NCBI GenBank assembly: GCA_016935015.1
Contig: JAFGRT010000075.1
Location: forward strand, 1 to 47,749
Length of the DNA: 47,749 nucleotides
Origin: Acidobacteriota bacterium
Lineage (GTDB): Bacteria; Acidobacteriota; JAAYUB01
Reading direction: 5' to 3'
Part shown: positions 25,824 to 34,143 of the stretch, in pieces
Numbering within the stretch: the stretch's first letter is position 1
How the letters are laid out: each line of letters opens with the position of its first letter
Notes under the pieces: model-generated
Seen by the model: the letters and a program-made list of their open reading frames with translations, nothing else
Told to the model about the DNA's origin: nothing
Databases searched by the model: none
Program-made: the position numbers and the translations under genes

Positions 25824-27248
25824 ATGTTTTTCCGGCAATTCAGGGTCGAGGGACTGGGTTGTTATTCCTACCTCATCGGTTGCCCGGGCGCAGGTGTGGC
25901 CTGTGTCGTGGACCCAGAGCGTTTCGTCGACCACTACATCGACACGGCCCAGTCCAACGAGATGCGGATCACCCACATTTTCGACACCCATTTGCATGCC
26001 GATCACCTGACGGGCAGCGTTGAACTGGCGGAGCGAACCGGGGGCCGAATTCACGTGCACCCCGGCGTCCAGGCCGAATACGATCATTGCCCGCTGGCCG
26101 AAGGCGATCGCTTCCGATTCGGTTCCGCCGGAATTCAGGTATTGGAAACACCGGGCCACACGCCCAATTCCGTGACCTTGTGCCTCACCGACCACAGCCG
26201 GAGCGACGAGGTCATGCTGCTTCTCACCGGGGATCTGCTGTTTGTCGGCGATATCGGCCGACCCGATCTGGCCGGAGAAGACATGCTCGAGGAGCAGGTC
26301 CGGAACTTGTATCACAGCCTCTATGAAAAACTGGGGCAGTTCCCCGACTGGACCGAAGTGTACCCGGCGCACGGCGAAGGCTCCCTCTGCGGCAAGGGTA
26401 TGAGCGCCAAATCCATGTCCACCCTCGGGTTCGAGCGCCGCCACAATCCGCTGCTGAATGCGATGGATTTTCAGCGTTTCCGGGAAATCATGCTCGCTGA
26501 TTTCCAGCTGCGACCGCCCAACTTTATTGCCATCGTGGATAAAAACCGGACGCCGGCCACCCGGTTGACCGGCCTGACGGAACCCCGCAAACTGGCCGCT
26601 CCCCAAGTGGAGGAGGCCCGGGAGCATGGCGCTGTCCTGGTGGATATCCGTCCGGCGACGGCTTTCGGCGCGGCCTTCATTCCCGGCGCCCTGAACATCG
26701 GCCTGGCCCCCGCCTCGGCCAACTGGCTGGGCACCGTGGTGGACGCCGGCCGCGAACTCGTGCTCATTGCCCACGATGAGGTCGACGTCCGGCATGCCGT
26801 CAAGCAATTTCGCCGGGTCGGCTACGACCGCATCATCGGGTACATCGATCGCGGTGTATCCACCTGGGCGGCTGCCGGCAAACCGCTGGAGCATCTGCCG
26901 CAGCTTTCGGTACAGAGCCTCAAGCACGTATTGGAGAAGTATCCCGATCATCTCCTGCTGGACGTCCGGACCGAGGAGGAATGGCGCACCGGCCATGTGA
27001 CCAGGGCCCGGCACAAACCCGTTTCCCGTCTCCTTCGGGAAGGGATCGATATCCGCCCGGAGCGCCATATCACCCTGGTCTGCAGCTCCGGTTACCGTTC
27101 CAATATCGCCGGCAGCTACCTGAAAGCCCACGGTTACCGCCATGTCTTCAGCCTGATCGGCGGCATGACCGCCTGGGAAAACTTCCATCGATACACGACC
27201 GAACCCTCCGGGGTAAAAGGCATGGACCCAACTCCCCCGAACAAGTAG
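25824..27248 (+). CDS. Metallo-beta-lactamase fold hydrolase with two rhodanese domains
   Basis: A 474-residue cytoplasmic protein. Residues 1 to about 245 are an MBL-fold domain of the persulfide dioxygenase/glyoxalase II-like group: THLHADHLTG supplies the HxHxDH metal site, LETPGHTPNSVTL and LLTGDLLFVGDIGRPDL supply further ligands, and VYPAHGEGSLCGKGM closes the site. Two rhodanese modules follow. The first (about 275-360) has LIAHDEVDVRHA where the active loop should be, with Asp replacing the catalytic Cys, so it is inactive. The second (about 370-460) has LVCSSGYRSNIAG with the Cys in place. The start ATG has GGGGAG 7 bases upstream. Proteins of this architecture handle sulfane sulfur or glutathione persulfide. 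A small membrane protein and a methyltransferase follow, probably in one transcript. Confidence 0.87.
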   Translation: MFFRQFRVEGLGCYSYLIGCPGAGVACVVDPERFVDHYIDTAQSNEMRITHIFDTHLHADHLTGSVELAERTGGRIHVHPGVQAEYDHCPLAEGDRFRFGSAGIQVLETPGHTPNSVTLCLTDHSRSDEVMLLLTGDLLFVGDIGRPDLAGEDMLEEQVRNLYHSLYEKLGQFPDWTEVYPAHGEGSLCGKGMSAKSMSTLGFERRHNPLLNAMDFQRFREIMLADFQLRPPNFIAIVDKNRTPATRLTGLTEPRKLAAPQVEEAREHGAVLVDIRPATAFGAAFIPGALNIGLAPASANWLGTVVDAGRELVLIAHDEVDVRHAVKQFRRVGYDRIIGYIDRGVSTWAAAGKPLEHLPQLSVQSLKHVLEKYPDHLLLDVRTEEEWRTGHVTRARHKPVSRLLREGIDIRPERHITLVCSSGYRSNIAGSYLKAHGYRHVFSLIGGMTAWENFHRYTTEPSGVKGMDPTPPNK

Positions 27249-27279
27249 TATGGGAGGAACAATTTCTCAGGAGGCCGCC

Positions 27280-27804
27280 ATGGCTATGTTGGGTCCGCGC
27301 GGATATAAATGGTTGAAAATAATCCACTTGTTTTTCGCGGCCCTTTGGGTGGGGGGCGCTTTCGCCGTGTTGCTGCTGATCTTCACCCTGGAGGCCGCCC
27401 ATGGCATGGAGCTGTACGGTGTGAATCGGGCCATGCGCCTGGTGGACGATTACGTCATCATCCCCGGTGCCGTCGGTCTGCTGCTGACCGGTATACTGTA
27501 TGCCACGCTCACACCCTGGGGCTGGTTCAGGCACCGCTGGATCACAACCAAGTGGATAGTAAACATCTACGGTGTCATGTTCGGCACGTTCCTGCTGGGC
27601 CCCTGGCTCAACAGCCTGGCCCCGCAAGCCTTCGAACAGGGTTTGGCCGCCCTCACGCAACCGGAATATCTTGCCCGTCTTCATCTGCTGCGCAGTTGGG
27701 GGACGTTTCAGTTCACCACCATTCTGTTCGCCCTGGTGATTTCCGTGCTCAAACCGTGGCGGAAACGGTCGGCCTTGGCCGGTACCCGCCCAGCCCGATC
27801 CTAG
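27280..27804 (+). CDS. DUF2269-like small membrane protein
   Basis: A 174-residue membrane protein with four hydrophobic segments. It opens with YKWLKIIHLFFAALWVGGAF, matching the K-x-x-H-x-x-x-x-x-x-W-x-G-G pattern of DUF2269/CopD-like four-helix membrane proteins, in which the His can bind haem or metal. The second helix has IPGAVGLLLTGILYATLTPWG, the third follows WIVNIYGVMFGTF, and the last is TTILFALVISVLKPWRK. The ATG at 27280 has AGGAGG 5 bases upstream; a start at 27250 would precede that site. It begins 31 nt after the MBL-rhodanese gene. Function unknown; the family match is based on the N-terminal pattern. Confidence 0.65.
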   Translation: MAMLGPRGYKWLKIIHLFFAALWVGGAFAVLLLIFTLEAAHGMELYGVNRAMRLVDDYVIIPGAVGLLLTGILYATLTPWGWFRHRWITTKWIVNIYGVMFGTFLLGPWLNSLAPQAFEQGLAALTQPEYLARLHLLRSWGTFQFTTILFALVISVLKPWRKRSALAGTRPARS

Positions 27805-27845
27805 TAAACCTTCGGACCGAGTAACCAAAGGAGGTGATTCATACC

Positions 27846-28445
27846 ATGGCCCCCCAAGCAACTCGTCAAGCGCGGGTTTTTGCAGACGAAGCGTTCGCTG
27901 ATCGCTACGCGCGTAAGCACCAGAAGATGGCCCTCAAGTTCGGCCAGGAATACACCGGCAAACTGAAGGAACGCAACGTTCAGCAAGGACGGATCCTCGA
28001 CGTCGGCTGCGGCTTCGGTACCACCCTCCTCGCCCTGGCCAAAACCTTCCCCGCATGCGAGATGACCGGGATCGACCTGTCCGACCCGCTGCTGGCTCGG
28101 GCCCGGGCCGGGGCCGCCGCCGCCGGACTCCAGGACCGGGTGGTATTTGAAAAGGCGGATGCCGAACAGCTCCCCTATCCCGACAACGCCTTCGATGTGG
28201 CCCTCAATATCAATATGGTGCACATCGTGGCCGAACCGGTGTCGATGCTGAACGAAATCCACCGCGTCCTGAAACCGGAAGGCTTATTTTTCATTGCCGA
28301 TATCCGCCGCTCCTGGATCGGCCTGCTGGACCGGGAATTTCGTTCGGCATATGATCTGGCGGAAGCCCGGAAAGTGGTGGGACGGTCCCGGTTGACCGGC
28401 GGCGAGTTCCAGCCCGGATTTCTGTGGTGGCGTTACGAACGATGA
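27846..28445 (+). CDS. Class I SAM-dependent methyltransferase
   Basis: A 199-residue Rossmann methyltransferase. Motif I is ILDVGCGFGTTLLALA, motif II ends with MTGIDLSDPLL, motif III is VVFEKADAEQLPYPDNAFD and motif IV/post-IV is VLKPEGLFFIADIRRS, the order of UbiE/menaquinone-type enzymes. The protein is short, lacking most of the C-terminal cap, and ends soon after FQPGFLWWRYER. The ATG at 27846 has GGAGGTGA about 9-11 bases upstream, slightly far; an in-frame GTG within that site is unlikely. It follows the DUF2269-like gene by 41 nt, on the same strand. Substrate is unknown. Confidence 0.82.
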   Translation: MAPQATRQARVFADEAFADRYARKHQKMALKFGQEYTGKLKERNVQQGRILDVGCGFGTTLLALAKTFPACEMTGIDLSDPLLARARAGAAAAGLQDRVVFEKADAEQLPYPDNAFDVALNINMVHIVAEPVSMLNEIHRVLKPEGLFFIADIRRSWIGLLDREFRSAYDLAEARKVVGRSRLTGGEFQPGFLWWRYER

Positions 28446-29074
28446 GTTCAAGCCGGCCACCTGCCGGCCGCATCGCCCAAACATGACAGATTATCGATGC
28501 GCCCGTATGCGAAAACGGGCATCCCGTGACGAAAACCCGGCCAAGCCGCATTCGCAAATTATTCGAAGTCTTGAAGATGCCCATGGAAGACGACCAGCGG
28601 CCCCAACAGCGGCAGCGGGAAGAAGGCTGCCCTGAACAGGATCTGCGGGAACACTGCGACCCATCTCATCCGAAACATCAGTACCCGGTGACACGGTCAC
28701 GGCGGCGCAATCACACCGGGTGAACGTCCCGCACTTCAGCGCGTTTGTTTCGACCGCAATAACGTTCCATCCAGCGTGGGCTGGATCCTCATCCAACTCA
28801 AGAAACATTTTCAACCGTCGTTACTCTCTCCCGTCATGGTCCCGCCCTTTTCGACATGGGCCGTCCACCGGCCGATGATGATTCCGGCCCGAATTCGGTT
28901 CACCCCACCCGCCCAAAGTCAAAAAGACCAGGCGCGATCCGGCCACCTGAAACACGTCCCATTCCGATTGCATCCAAATAATTGGCTGATGATGGCCACG
29001 GCGCTGGATACCTGTTTCCCCTTTGCCGGGAAAATTCGGAAGGACCCGCATCCGCGGCAAATTGACAACAATTC
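28446..29074. other. Gene-free stretch of 629 bp
   Basis: I find no reading frame with a recognisable family or a ribosome site on either strand, no tRNA or known RNA shape, and no repeat with the rest of the window. A short hairpin (GCCCGT at 28501-28506 with ACGGGC at 28515-28520) and an imperfect inverted repeat around 28684-28722 are present. It may be an eroded gene. Confidence 0.5.
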
Positions 29075-29716
29075 ATGAACGCACCCGAAAACACCCACTG
29101 GCGGCGAAGGATGTTCTTCCCGGGTACCTTTCTGTTTGAGCATGTTCTTAAGCGTCCATTCCTTGGGGCCGTCCTCACCACCACCGAACAGCGCCGCTGG
29201 TGCGCCCGGCATGGCTTTTCCCAATTCGGCCTCACCAATTATTCGGTGATCGAATCCTTCGCTCTGGCCATCATCCTGCCGGGAATGTTGATTCTGCTGG
29301 GCTGGGAGGTCAATTTCGAACTGCCCGGCTGGCTGACCCGGTTCCTGGCCCTCTCTAAAGACACTGCGCTCTGGATCGGCATCGCCCTGAAAGTCATCTC
29401 CCTGCTGGATGCGTCTTCCCGACTGACCATCGAACGCTTCCTCTACCCGCGTCGTCCCCGGCCGGGCCTCTTTCTCGGTCTGGCCCGACTGGTGTTTTAC
29501 GAATCACCCCACGCCATCCTGACCAGTGGCATCTTCCGTCGCTATCTGGCTCCAGGGCGCGTCCTCGGGTTTTTCGGATGCCGCTACTTGGCCGCCAAGG
29601 AGAAATTCCAGCGGAAGTTTCGGCGGATGGCCGCCCCTGAACTCAAGGATATGGATACACCGCCCCCCGCCTTGGATGACGAGGCAGCGGATAAACGGCA
29701 CCGTGGGGTCTGCTGA
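29075..29716 (+). CDS. Hypothetical membrane protein
   Basis: I do not recognise this 213-residue protein. It has two clear hydrophobic helices: SFALAIILPGMLILLGWEV (about residues 62-80) and TALWIGIALKVISLLDASS (about 98-116). The N terminus is basic with FLFEHVLKRPF and RRWCARHGFSQFG. The C-terminal half is rich in Arg (FLYPRRPRPGLF, FQRKFRRMAAPEL) and probably cytoplasmic, ending in an acidic tail. There is no signal peptide or metal motif. No good ribosome site precedes the ATG, so the start is uncertain. It lies between the gene-free stretch and the convergent GGDEF gene. Confidence 0.55.
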   Translation: MNAPENTHWRRRMFFPGTFLFEHVLKRPFLGAVLTTTEQRRWCARHGFSQFGLTNYSVIESFALAIILPGMLILLGWEVNFELPGWLTRFLALSKDTALWIGIALKVISLLDASSRLTIERFLYPRRPRPGLFLGLARLVFYESPHAILTSGIFRRYLAPGRVLGFFGCRYLAAKEKFQRKFRRMAAPELKDMDTPPPALDDEAADKRHRGVC

Positions 29717-29830
29717 CGGCGTTGCCTCGATCCGCCCGATCCGCTGTACGCCGGCCGCGGCAATTATCCCGGCAACCGTCGTCGGCCATCGGGCCGGCCT
29801 GGCCGCCGCGGCGTCATGGCGGCGCGGCGA

Positions 29831-31669
29831 TTACCTGACCACATCTTCCGGCAGACAGACACGGTTCTTTCCAGCCCGCTTGCCTCGAACGAGCGCGGCG
29901 TCAGCCCGCTTGAGGCATTCCTCAGCGGTGAATTCCGCCTGAAAGGCGCAGATACCGGCCGTGATGCGGACATACAATTTTTCTTCGCCGTAATAGAAAG
30001 GTGTTTCGTTCAGCTGCAAGCGAATTTTTTCCGCCACTTCCCATGCCCCTTCCACCTCGGTCTCCGGCAGCAGGAACATGAATTCGTCGCCGCCCCATCG
30101 ACCCACGCAGTCTTGCTGACGCAGGCGACTGCGAAAATGATCAGCCAGACTGACCAGGACAAAATCACCGCATTCGTGACCGTGCTCATCGTTGAATTGC
30201 TTGAAATTATCGATGTCGGCCATCATGAGGGCAAAGGTCCCGACACTGCGGGCGAAGCGGTCCATTTCGTGTTTGATGCGGGCCAGAATTTCGCGCCGGT
30301 TGGGCAGTCCGGTCAGGGCGTCGGTCCGGGAGATCTGCTCGACCTTTTGATACGCCTCGGTCAATTCCAGGTTTTTCTTTTCAATCTCCTTGTTGGACCG
30401 CAACCATAGACGGTACCGATTGTACAGAAGCAGAATGATGGCCAGCGACAACACCAATGCCCAGTAGAATGCCTGGCGAGATTGCCCCTGCAGCATCTGG
30501 TCCTTTTTCAGGGCCTCGATCTCCTTCTGCCGACGGGCTGTTTCGAACTGGATCTGCAGCTGGCTGACCTTCTCCAGCGAGTTCTCGTTCAGAATCCGGT
30601 TCTGCAGCTCGGCGTGCTTTTTGAAATGCTCGAGAGACTGGTCATACACAACCATTTCCTCGAAGCACTGGGCCAACGACTTGTGGATGGCGGACTGCCG
30701 GCTGACATCGCCCAGCTCTTCCGCCAGCACCAGGGCGTCGCCGTAGGAAGCCACGGCGTCGTCATGCCGATCCAATTGAAGGTAGGCGTTCCCCAGATGC
30801 TCGAGATTATGCATCATACCCTGCCGACGATTGATCTGCCGGCAGATTTCGTTGGACTCATGAAAAAAATGGATAGCCCGATCGAAGTCGCCCAAGTCCA
30901 GGTGGGCTGATCCCATATTGGAAATGGCCACCGTCAGCAGATACGGATGATCCAGCTCGGTAGCGGTCTGCCGGGCCTGCTGAAAATGGGCCAGTGCGAG
31001 GGTCGGATTTCCCTCCTCCTGGTAGATATTCCCCAAGTTGTTGGCCATGCCAGCCACACCGAGTGAATAGCCTTCCTGACGATATACAGCCAGCGACTGC
31101 TGGTAGTAATCCAGGGCGGAATCCAGGTCGCCCATTTCGCGGAACAGATTGCCCAGCATGGCGTAAAGGTGTCCGCCGGCCAGACGCGCCTGGTCTGCAT
31201 TCTCCCCGCTTTCGACCAGATCATCCAGCACCGTCAGCGCCTGGAGATACAGCGGCAACGCCTGGTCGTAATTGCACAAATGGTACTGGATGTCGCCAGA
31301 CCGGCGCAGCGCCCGCGCCCAGGCCAGTCGGGCTTGCGCTCGCTCTCCGATCCGGCTGGCCTGCGTAAAAAACGGATGCGCCGCCTGATACTCTTGCCGT
31401 CGGAACAGGGCCTCACCGATGGCAAGCGCCGCCGCCAGCGTTCCGGCCTCATAGGACGCGGCTTCGGCCAGTCGCAGCGCCTCCCGGGAGTAACCTTCGC
31501 TTTGAACCGGATTTTCGGCCAGGCTCTCCTGGGCCAGCTGATTCAGCCGGTCCACCCGTTGCCAATCCCGGACGTGGGCCGGATCTTCCAGTGCATCCGG
31601 AGGTTCGACTCCGGCCCCCACCGTTCCCACCATCAGCATCAAGGAAATCCAGCCCAACCTGAAGTGCAT
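29831..31669 (-). CDS. TPR-GGDEF diguanylate cyclase, membrane anchored
   Basis: A 612-residue protein. A signal sequence (MHFRLGWISLMLMVGTVGAG) leads into a large helical region with about six to eight TPR units, for example AMLGNLFREMGDLDSALDYY, NNLGNIYQEEGNPTLAL and EHLGNAYLQLDRHDDAV. A coiled segment (SQLQIQFETARRQKEIEAL) and one membrane helix (AFYWALVLSLAIILLLYNR) follow. The C-terminal 170 residues are a GGDEF domain: DALTGLPNRREIL, FALMMADIDNFKQFND and RWGGDEFMFLLPETE. The catalytic GGDEF is intact, and RQQD lies five residues before it, a complete inhibitory site for c-di-GMP feedback. It would sense a periplasmic protein or ligand through the TPRs and make c-di-GMP inside. TPR-GGDEF fusions are common in Acidobacteria and Gammaproteobacteria. 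Confidence 0.92.
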   Translation of the reverse strand: MHFRLGWISLMLMVGTVGAGVEPPDALEDPAHVRDWQRVDRLNQLAQESLAENPVQSEGYSREALRLAEAASYEAGTLAAALAIGEALFRRQEYQAAHPFFTQASRIGERAQARLAWARALRRSGDIQYHLCNYDQALPLYLQALTVLDDLVESGENADQARLAGGHLYAMLGNLFREMGDLDSALDYYQQSLAVYRQEGYSLGVAGMANNLGNIYQEEGNPTLALAHFQQARQTATELDHPYLLTVAISNMGSAHLDLGDFDRAIHFFHESNEICRQINRRQGMMHNLEHLGNAYLQLDRHDDAVASYGDALVLAEELGDVSRQSAIHKSLAQCFEEMVVYDQSLEHFKKHAELQNRILNENSLEKVSQLQIQFETARRQKEIEALKKDQMLQGQSRQAFYWALVLSLAIILLLYNRYRLWLRSNKEIEKKNLELTEAYQKVEQISRTDALTGLPNRREILARIKHEMDRFARSVGTFALMMADIDNFKQFNDEHGHECGDFVLVSLADHFRSRLRQQDCVGRWGGDEFMFLLPETEVEGAWEVAEKIRLQLNETPFYYGEEKLYVRITAGICAFQAEFTAEECLKRADAALVRGKRAGKNRVCLPEDVVR

Positions 31670-31695
31670 GATATACTCTCGCCGTGAATACGGTT

Positions 31696-31724
31696 ATTCT
31701 ACCTTAGGCGGTCTTCCTTCTCAA
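31696..31724 (-). promoter_or_regulatory. Promoter for the TPR-GGDEF gene
   Basis: On the minus strand TTGAGA (31719-31724), a 17-bp spacer and TAGAAT (31696-31701), giving a start near 31689, about 20 nt before the ATG. Confidence 0.6.
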
Positions 31725-31936
31725 CCATTTGCTGGGGATGATGATTTTTCCACTCATTTCCGGCCCGTCACTCATTTTGTTTTGAGGGATCGGCCCTCGC
31801 CGGCGGAAATCCCGTCCACCGTCGGCCGATATCGTGAGTATTGTGAATCCATCCTTGACCCTCAGCCACCGGGGCTGGTATCTGAAACTTCTCGTGCCCA
31901 ATTCCGTACGCCATACTCGAGACCGGAGTCATGGCG

Positions 31937-33049
31937 ATGCCCGTATCCTGGCCGGAAATGATCATGCTGCTATGTATTCCCATGGCGTGTGGGGCGATCC
32001 TGACGGCGGGGCCTGCTCCATCCCCCCGGGAATACGACGTCCGGATTCCGGTGAATGCGACCGTCACCCTGGCCGGAACCCTCTCGCTACCCATGGGAGA
32101 CGGACCTCACCCGGCCGTCATCTTGCTGGCCGGCGGGGCGCCCGACGATCGGGACGCCTCGATCGGGGACTTCGCTCCCTTCCGCATCATGGCCGCCGCC
32201 CTGGTCCGCCGCGGCGTGGCGGTGCTCCGTTTCGATGATCGAGGCGTCGGCGGTTCCACCGGCGAAATTCCCTGGCACTATCCGTTGACGGAACTGGCCA
32301 CCGACGTTACTGCAGCCATCCGGTTCCTGCGCCAACGGGAACGGATCGATCCCCAACGGATCGGTTTGTGCGGGCACTGTCTGGGCGCCCTGCTGGCTGC
32401 CCGTGCCGCGGAGGAAGCCGCTCCGATCCGCTTTCTGGTCCTGCTCACACCACCGGCCACCACCGGGGCCGAACAGTGGCTGGCCTACCGTCGTCTGTCG
32501 GAGTCGGGGAAGGGGAAATCGGGCCCTGAAATCGAACAGGCACTGGAAGTGGATCGCCGATTCATTGCTGCCATCGCCCAGGGTGCCGATCCGCAGCCTT
32601 TCCGTCAGGAGATGAGGACCATCCTCCAACGTGAATATGAAAACAGACCAGAGCCGGCACTCCAAGGTGCCGGCTCCTTTGAGGATTATTTCAACGGCAG
32701 CGACTGGGCCGGATTGCTGTCCTTCGGCCCCACGCCTTTCGGCCGCAGCAATTTTGCCTATGATCCGGCGCCCGCCTACCGCCGGGTGACCGTACCGACC
32801 CTGGTTCTGTTGGGTGGCGCCGACACCGCCATTCCGCCCGCCATCCACCAACCGCTGCTGGAGAGGGCCTTTGACCGCCCGGGGTCGTCCCCGGCCGACA
32901 TTCGTCTCATCCCCGGCGCGACGCATTATTTCACCACCACGATGGCGGCAAGCGGCATGGCGTTTGTTCCCGACTTTTTGCATTCTGTCACTGACTGGAT
33001 CTGCCGACAGGCCGGACTACCCAACACCGTCACCCCGGATAATCGCTGA
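31937..33049 (+). CDS. Secreted alpha/beta hydrolase with Cys nucleophile
   Basis: A 370-residue alpha/beta hydrolase with an N-terminal hydrophobic leader (MIMLLCIPMACGAILTAG), so probably exported. The core shows PAVILLAGGAP (oxyanion region), VLRFDDRGVGGSTG, the nucleophile elbow in IGLCGHCLGALLA, VPTLVLLGGADTAIPP (acid) and IPGATHYF (His). In this family the elbow is normally G-H-S-x-G; here it is G-H-C-L-G, the Cys codon TGT at 32378. A lid-like insertion (about 190-270) separates the elbow from the acid. Cys nucleophiles are known in dienelactone hydrolases, but the N-terminal type here resembles the peptidase/esterase-like S9/COG1073 group. The second ATG is used because GGAG lies 8 bases upstream; the first ATG (31931) is too close to it. 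Substrate unknown. Confidence 0.82.
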   Translation: MPVSWPEMIMLLCIPMACGAILTAGPAPSPREYDVRIPVNATVTLAGTLSLPMGDGPHPAVILLAGGAPDDRDASIGDFAPFRIMAAALVRRGVAVLRFDDRGVGGSTGEIPWHYPLTELATDVTAAIRFLRQRERIDPQRIGLCGHCLGALLAARAAEEAAPIRFLVLLTPPATTGAEQWLAYRRLSESGKGKSGPEIEQALEVDRRFIAAIAQGADPQPFRQEMRTILQREYENRPEPALQGAGSFEDYFNGSDWAGLLSFGPTPFGRSNFAYDPAPAYRRVTVPTLVLLGGADTAIPPAIHQPLLERAFDRPGSSPADIRLIPGATHYFTTTMAASGMAFVPDFLHSVTDWICRQAGLPNTVTPDNR

Positions 33050-33145
33050 TGCCTCGCCGGAATTCGGCCGTACACGGCTGTAAATTACCGGCGGTTCTGC
33101 TATCCTGACCGCCAGAACGTTTTAGACCGCCGAGGAGAAGTTCAT

Positions 33146-33337
33146 ATGCCCATCGTCAATGTTTACCTGCTGGAAGGGCGCACGTCCGAACGCAAGGTGG
33201 AGCTCATCCGCAATATCACCCGGACCGTGGTGGAAACGCTGTCGGTGCCGCCGGAAAGCGTCCGCGTGATCCTGACGGAAATGAAGAAGGAGGAGTATGG
33301 CATCGGCGGGAAAACCGCCGCCGAACTTGGGCGTTGA
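33146..33337 (+). CDS. 4-oxalocrotonate tautomerase family protein
   Basis: A 63-residue tautomerase. The mature N-terminal Pro, which is the catalytic base after Met removal, is present in MPIVNVYLLEGRTSERK. The conserved Arg positions of the family appear in EGRTSERK and SVRVIL, and the E-x-x-x-x-Y-G-I-G-G end of the active site is EEYGIGGKTAAEL. The length and start are typical. GAGGAG lies 9 bases before the ATG. Family members form hexamers and move protons in keto-enol tautomerisation, or dehalogenate. It stands alone between the alpha/beta hydrolase and a convergent PAS gene; no ring-cleavage genes are near. Confidence 0.9.
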   Translation: MPIVNVYLLEGRTSERKVELIRNITRTVVETLSVPPESVRVILTEMKKEEYGIGGKTAAELGR

Positions 33338-33352
33338 GCGCAGAGCCATATC

Positions 33353-33382
33353 CTGTCAACTTCCCGACGCTCTGACAGTTTT
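33353..33382 (+). terminator. Weak terminator-like hairpin after the tautomerase gene
   Basis: CTGTCA (33353-33358) pairs with TGACAG (33373-33378), followed by TTTT. The stem is only 6 bp with a 14-nt loop, so activity is uncertain. Confidence 0.35.
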
Positions 33383-33420
33383 CGTGATGTCCCTGCGCCC
33401 TTGGCCATCCTGGCGACAAC

Positions 33421-34143
33421 TCAGGGATTTTTGAGATAATCCGGATATAATCTGGAGATGCATTCGGGGCAGATCCCGTGACTGAATTCCGCTTCGCTGT
33501 GATCGCTGATGTAGGCCTCCAGCTGTTTCCAGTAGCCTTGATCGTCACGAATCTTCTTGCAGTGGCTGCAAATGGGGATAATGCCCCGCAGGGTCTTGAT
33601 TTCGGTCAGCGCTGTCTCCAGTTTACGGATCAATTCCAGATTCTGTAGTTCGGCTTGTTTGCGGCGGGTGATATCCAGATGGGTTCCCAGAGCGCGTAAC
33701 GGCTTCCCCTGTGGGTCGCGCGTCACCACCCGGCCCCAGTTGAGGATCCATTTCCAGTCGCCGCTACTGGAACGCATCCGGTGTTCCACCTCAAAATGGT
33801 CTGTCTTTCCTTCTTCGTGATGGTGGGCGGTTTCCACCACCCGCGGTAAGTCATCAGGGTGCACCAGCCGTTTCCAGGCCAGGAGTTCAGGATGAATTTC
33901 GTCAGGCGAATAACCAAGCATGGTCGCCCAGTTTTCACTGCGAATCACTTGTCCGCTTGAGAAATCCTGATCCCACCAGGCCAGGCCGGCACTATGGATC
34001 GCCATTTGCAGGCGTTCCACGCTGAGTGAAGACTGAGTGCCGGCGTCCGGTTTGGTCGACAAGCCTGCGTTTGGCCGATTCCCCAGCGAAGACTCATGCA
34101 ACATTTGCTCCCCACGTTGTTGGTCCACGTCATGATTTGACAT
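33421..34143 (-). CDS. PAS-domain sensor protein with C-terminal Cys4 motif
   Basis: A 240-residue soluble protein. Residues about 40-160 form a PAS fold-3/PAC unit: AGLAWWDQDFSSGQVIRSEN, WKRLVHPDDLPRVVETA, FEVEHRMRSSSGDWKWILNW and TRRKQAELQNLELIRKLE, the last leading into a coiled-coil helix. The final 55 residues carry GIIPICSHCKKIRDDQGYW followed by AEFSHGICPECISRLYPDYL. This Cys-x2-Cys ... Cys-x2-Cys motif recurs at the end of many bacterial PAS and response-regulator proteins and has no assigned function; it could bind a metal. There is no histidine kinase, GGDEF or other output domain, so the Cys4 segment is either the output or an interaction site. The chosen ATG has AAGGGGG upstream; a longer reading to 34179 has none. 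Confidence 0.8.
   Translation of the reverse strand: MSNHDVDQQRGEQMLHESSLGNRPNAGLSTKPDAGTQSSLSVERLQMAIHSAGLAWWDQDFSSGQVIRSENWATMLGYSPDEIHPELLAWKRLVHPDDLPRVVETAHHHEEGKTDHFEVEHRMRSSSGDWKWILNWGRVVTRDPQGKPLRALGTHLDITRRKQAELQNLELIRKLETALTEIKTLRGIIPICSHCKKIRDDQGYWKQLEAYISDHSEAEFSHGICPECISRLYPDYLKNP

Noticed and set aside
25800-27188. A 462-codon minus-strand frame opposite the MBL-rhodanese gene
   Set aside because: No motifs of its own; the plus strand has an intact metal site, a live rhodanese loop and a ribosome site.
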